Origin: Pyropia yezoensis
Taxonomy: Eukaryota; Rhodophyta; Bangiophyceae; Bangiales; Bangiaceae
Assembly (NCBI GenBank): GCA_009829735.1
Contig: CM020620.1
Location: forward strand, 23,968,020-24,032,019
Length of the DNA: 64,000 nt
Direction of reading: 5' to 3'
How positions within the stretch are numbered: the stretch's first letter is position 1; every line of letters begins with the position of its first letter. Positions 62,617 to 64,000 of this stretch are shown piece after piece. The notes under the pieces are model-generated. The model did not search any database, was not told the origin of the DNA, and saw only the letters and a list, made by a program, of their open reading frames with translations. The position numbers and the translations under genes were made by a program.

Positions 62617-63810
62617 TGCTGGCCGCGATGCGGGCAGCGGAGGCGGAGAAGCTGCGGGCCGTGCGGGAGGGGCGGGCGGTGTTGGCAGTCAAGGCCGCAG
62701 CGGCAGCGGCCGCGACGGCCGCGACGCGGCTGCGGGAGGAAGCGGCCGAGGCGGACGCCGAAGCGTACGAGCGGGGTACGTTGGACGGAGGGTGGGGGTT
62801 GGGGGGGAAAGGTGATGAGGGGAGGGCGGGGGGGCTGTCGGACCGGGTGAAGGGGAGCGCCTCCCCGTTCTCTGTTCTGTTGGTGGGTGGGTTTAGGCGC
62901 TCCTGGGGGCTCTGATGGCCTGGGTGGGCGGGCGGCGCACCGCGCGCGCACTGCCGCGCCCCAGGCGCCGCGGCGCGTGGGCGCCACTGTCCGACGCCCC
63001 CCACCCCTCCGTCTGGTTGCCGCATCGACTGACACACCCCACCCCTCCCGCCGCCCCCTGTCATCACCCCCTCTGCTTCCCCCCCTCCGCAACCGCCCCC
63101 TCCCACCCAGAGACCGACGGGATTGAGGCGGCGGCGGCCCGCCGCGCCGACCACTACGCGGCGCTGCTGGGCGTGGCGGTCGGCAACGCGGCGGCTGCGG
63201 CGGTGCTCGTCTTTCGGTTTACGTACGTGGACCCGCGGGCGCCGGCGCCGGTCGCGACGGTTGGCTTTGACGCGGCGCTGCGGGGTCCGTTTTGGGGAGG
63301 GGGGGGTGGGGGTGGGGGGGGCGTGCGCTCAGGCACACAGGGGGGGGAGGAAAGAGGTAGGGGGACCGTTGAGGGGGGGGGGATGGAAACCTGTAGAGGT
63401 GGCCGACCGGGGGGTCGCGGTGGCGAAGACGGGTACGCGCGCCGCGTGGCCGCCCGCCGCCGCGGCCGCCGCCGCCAGCGGCGGGCGGCGGCGGCGGGGG
63501 CGGGCCCGCCCCGCCCCCCATCCCCGCCGCGGCACCCCCACCCGCCGACCCTAACACCCGCCCGGGTCCATCGCTGCGTCATCTCCCCCCCCCCCCCAAC
63601 CCCCCGCTTGCCCGTCCTCACTGCACCCTCCCCACGTCCCTCCCCCCGGCAGTCACCCTCTGCGAGCCGCGGGTGCCGGCGCTGCCGGTGCTCGCCGCGC
63701 GCCTCGCCGCTGACGTGGACGTGGCCGCCGTCCTCCTCGCCGTTCGCGCCGCGCTCGTCGCCGCCGCCGCCGCGGGGTCGCCGCTGTCGCCGCCGCCCGC
63801 CGCGGGCTGA
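62327..63810 (+). CDS. SPC25: Spc25 kinetochore protein homologue (5' exon not visible)
   Basis: Spc25 is a subunit of the Ndc80 complex that links kinetochores to spindle microtubules. I read three exons: 62327-62775, 63111-63284 and 63653-63810, with introns of 335 and 368 bp. Donors are GTACGT and GTCCGT, acceptors CACCCAG and CCCGGCAG, both phase 1. About 259 residues are encoded. An Ala-rich coiled coil (AEKLRAVREGRAVLAVKAAA and on to REEAAEADAEAYERE) leads into the globular RWD-like domain: RADHYAALLGVAVGN, VLVFRFTYVDPRAPAP, then across the second splice VTLCEPRVPALPVLAARLAA and VAAVLLAVRAALV. This follows the Spc25 pattern of Y-x4-LG, F-x-F-x-x-(I/V)-D-P, a C-x-P block and a final F/L-x2-x-R-x-A helix. 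No ATG lies in frame before 62327, where an acceptor ends, so a first exon must lie to the left. Confidence 0.75.
62776..63110 (+). other. Intron of the Spc25 gene (first visible)
   Basis: It begins GTACGTTGG and ends CTCCCACCCAG. Phase 1; the joined codon GAG continues the coiled coil into TDGIEAAAARRADHY. Confidence 0.75.
63285..63652 (+). other. Intron of the Spc25 gene (second visible)
   Basis: It begins GTCCGTTTTG and ends TCCCCCCGGCAG. Phase 1; joining gives FDAALR-VTLCEPR. It contains G-tracts and GGC-rich sequence. Confidence 0.75.
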
Positions 63811-64000
63811 GGTGGGGGGGGGGGGTGGGAGGGGCAGGGGGGGCGCGGGGGGGGCGCGCCGGCCTCGGCGGCCGGCTGCCGCTCCCGCCCCACCCCCTCA
63901 CGGTCTCGCCCCCCGCTAGGCACCCCTGTGCCGCTGCGGACGATGCCGCCCCGCGACGCAAGAGGCGTCGGCTATCCCTTCTCCACCGGTACCCGCTTGG

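Overview
The window is nuclear DNA from a very GC-rich (roughly 70-75 %) eukaryotic alga. Genes are single-exon or have few short GT-AG introns. The proteins are eukaryotic: Pumilio, TRAX, WAPL, Spc25, PQ-loop, C2H2 and HIT zinc fingers. A lumen-type FKBP with a plastid presequence and a plastid-type RUS/DUF647 protein point to a photosynthetic organism. My best guess is a bangiophyte red alga (Porphyra/Pyropia type); this is inference from composition and gene content, not proof.

Layout. 1-4.7 kb: no gene, but a 1.1-kb minisatellite (about 2155-3255). 4.7-9.5 kb (-): a 1604-aa Pumilio RNA-binding protein. 10.7-12.1 kb (+): translin-associated factor X. 12.6-15.4 kb (+): a WAPL-type cohesin-release factor. 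16.0-17.25 kb (-): a two-exon PQ-loop membrane protein. 18.8-21.1 kb (+): an uncertain Ala/Gly-rich coiled-coil gene. 22.35-24.16 kb (+): a secreted M20 metallopeptidase. 24.6-26.6 kb (-): a three-finger C2H2 protein. 26.6-31.2 kb: G-tract and microsatellite DNA around a 500-base assembly gap. 31.3-33.15 kb: a methyltransferase-like fragment (+) converging on a frame-broken gene (-). 34.2-35.4 kb (-): a HIT zinc-finger protein. 36.0-38.3 kb (+): RUS/DUF647. 40.1-41.3 kb (+): a Ser/Ala-rich unknown. 41.5-43.2 kb (-): a four-exon FKBP with a lumenal presequence. 43-48 kb: nothing resolved. 48.05-49.8 kb (-): a membrane protein. 49.8-54.5 kb: GC-rich tandem repeats, a perfect palindrome, a hairpin and an uncertain gene.

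54.6-62.2 kb is a decayed Ty3/gypsy chromovirus-like element of lower GC. Gag and a second unknown ORF lie on +, while pol (RT, RNase H, integrase, chromodomain) lies on -. All are broken by stops or frameshifts. Just right of it, 62.3-63.8 kb (+) holds three exons of the kinetochore protein Spc25; its first exon is not visible and may lie beyond the retroelement.

The genes do not form an operon or pathway. Loose themes are RNA control (Pumilio, TRAX, HIT finger) and chromosome segregation (WAPL, Spc25). Many long open frames in the G/C-tract regions are composition artefacts and are left out.
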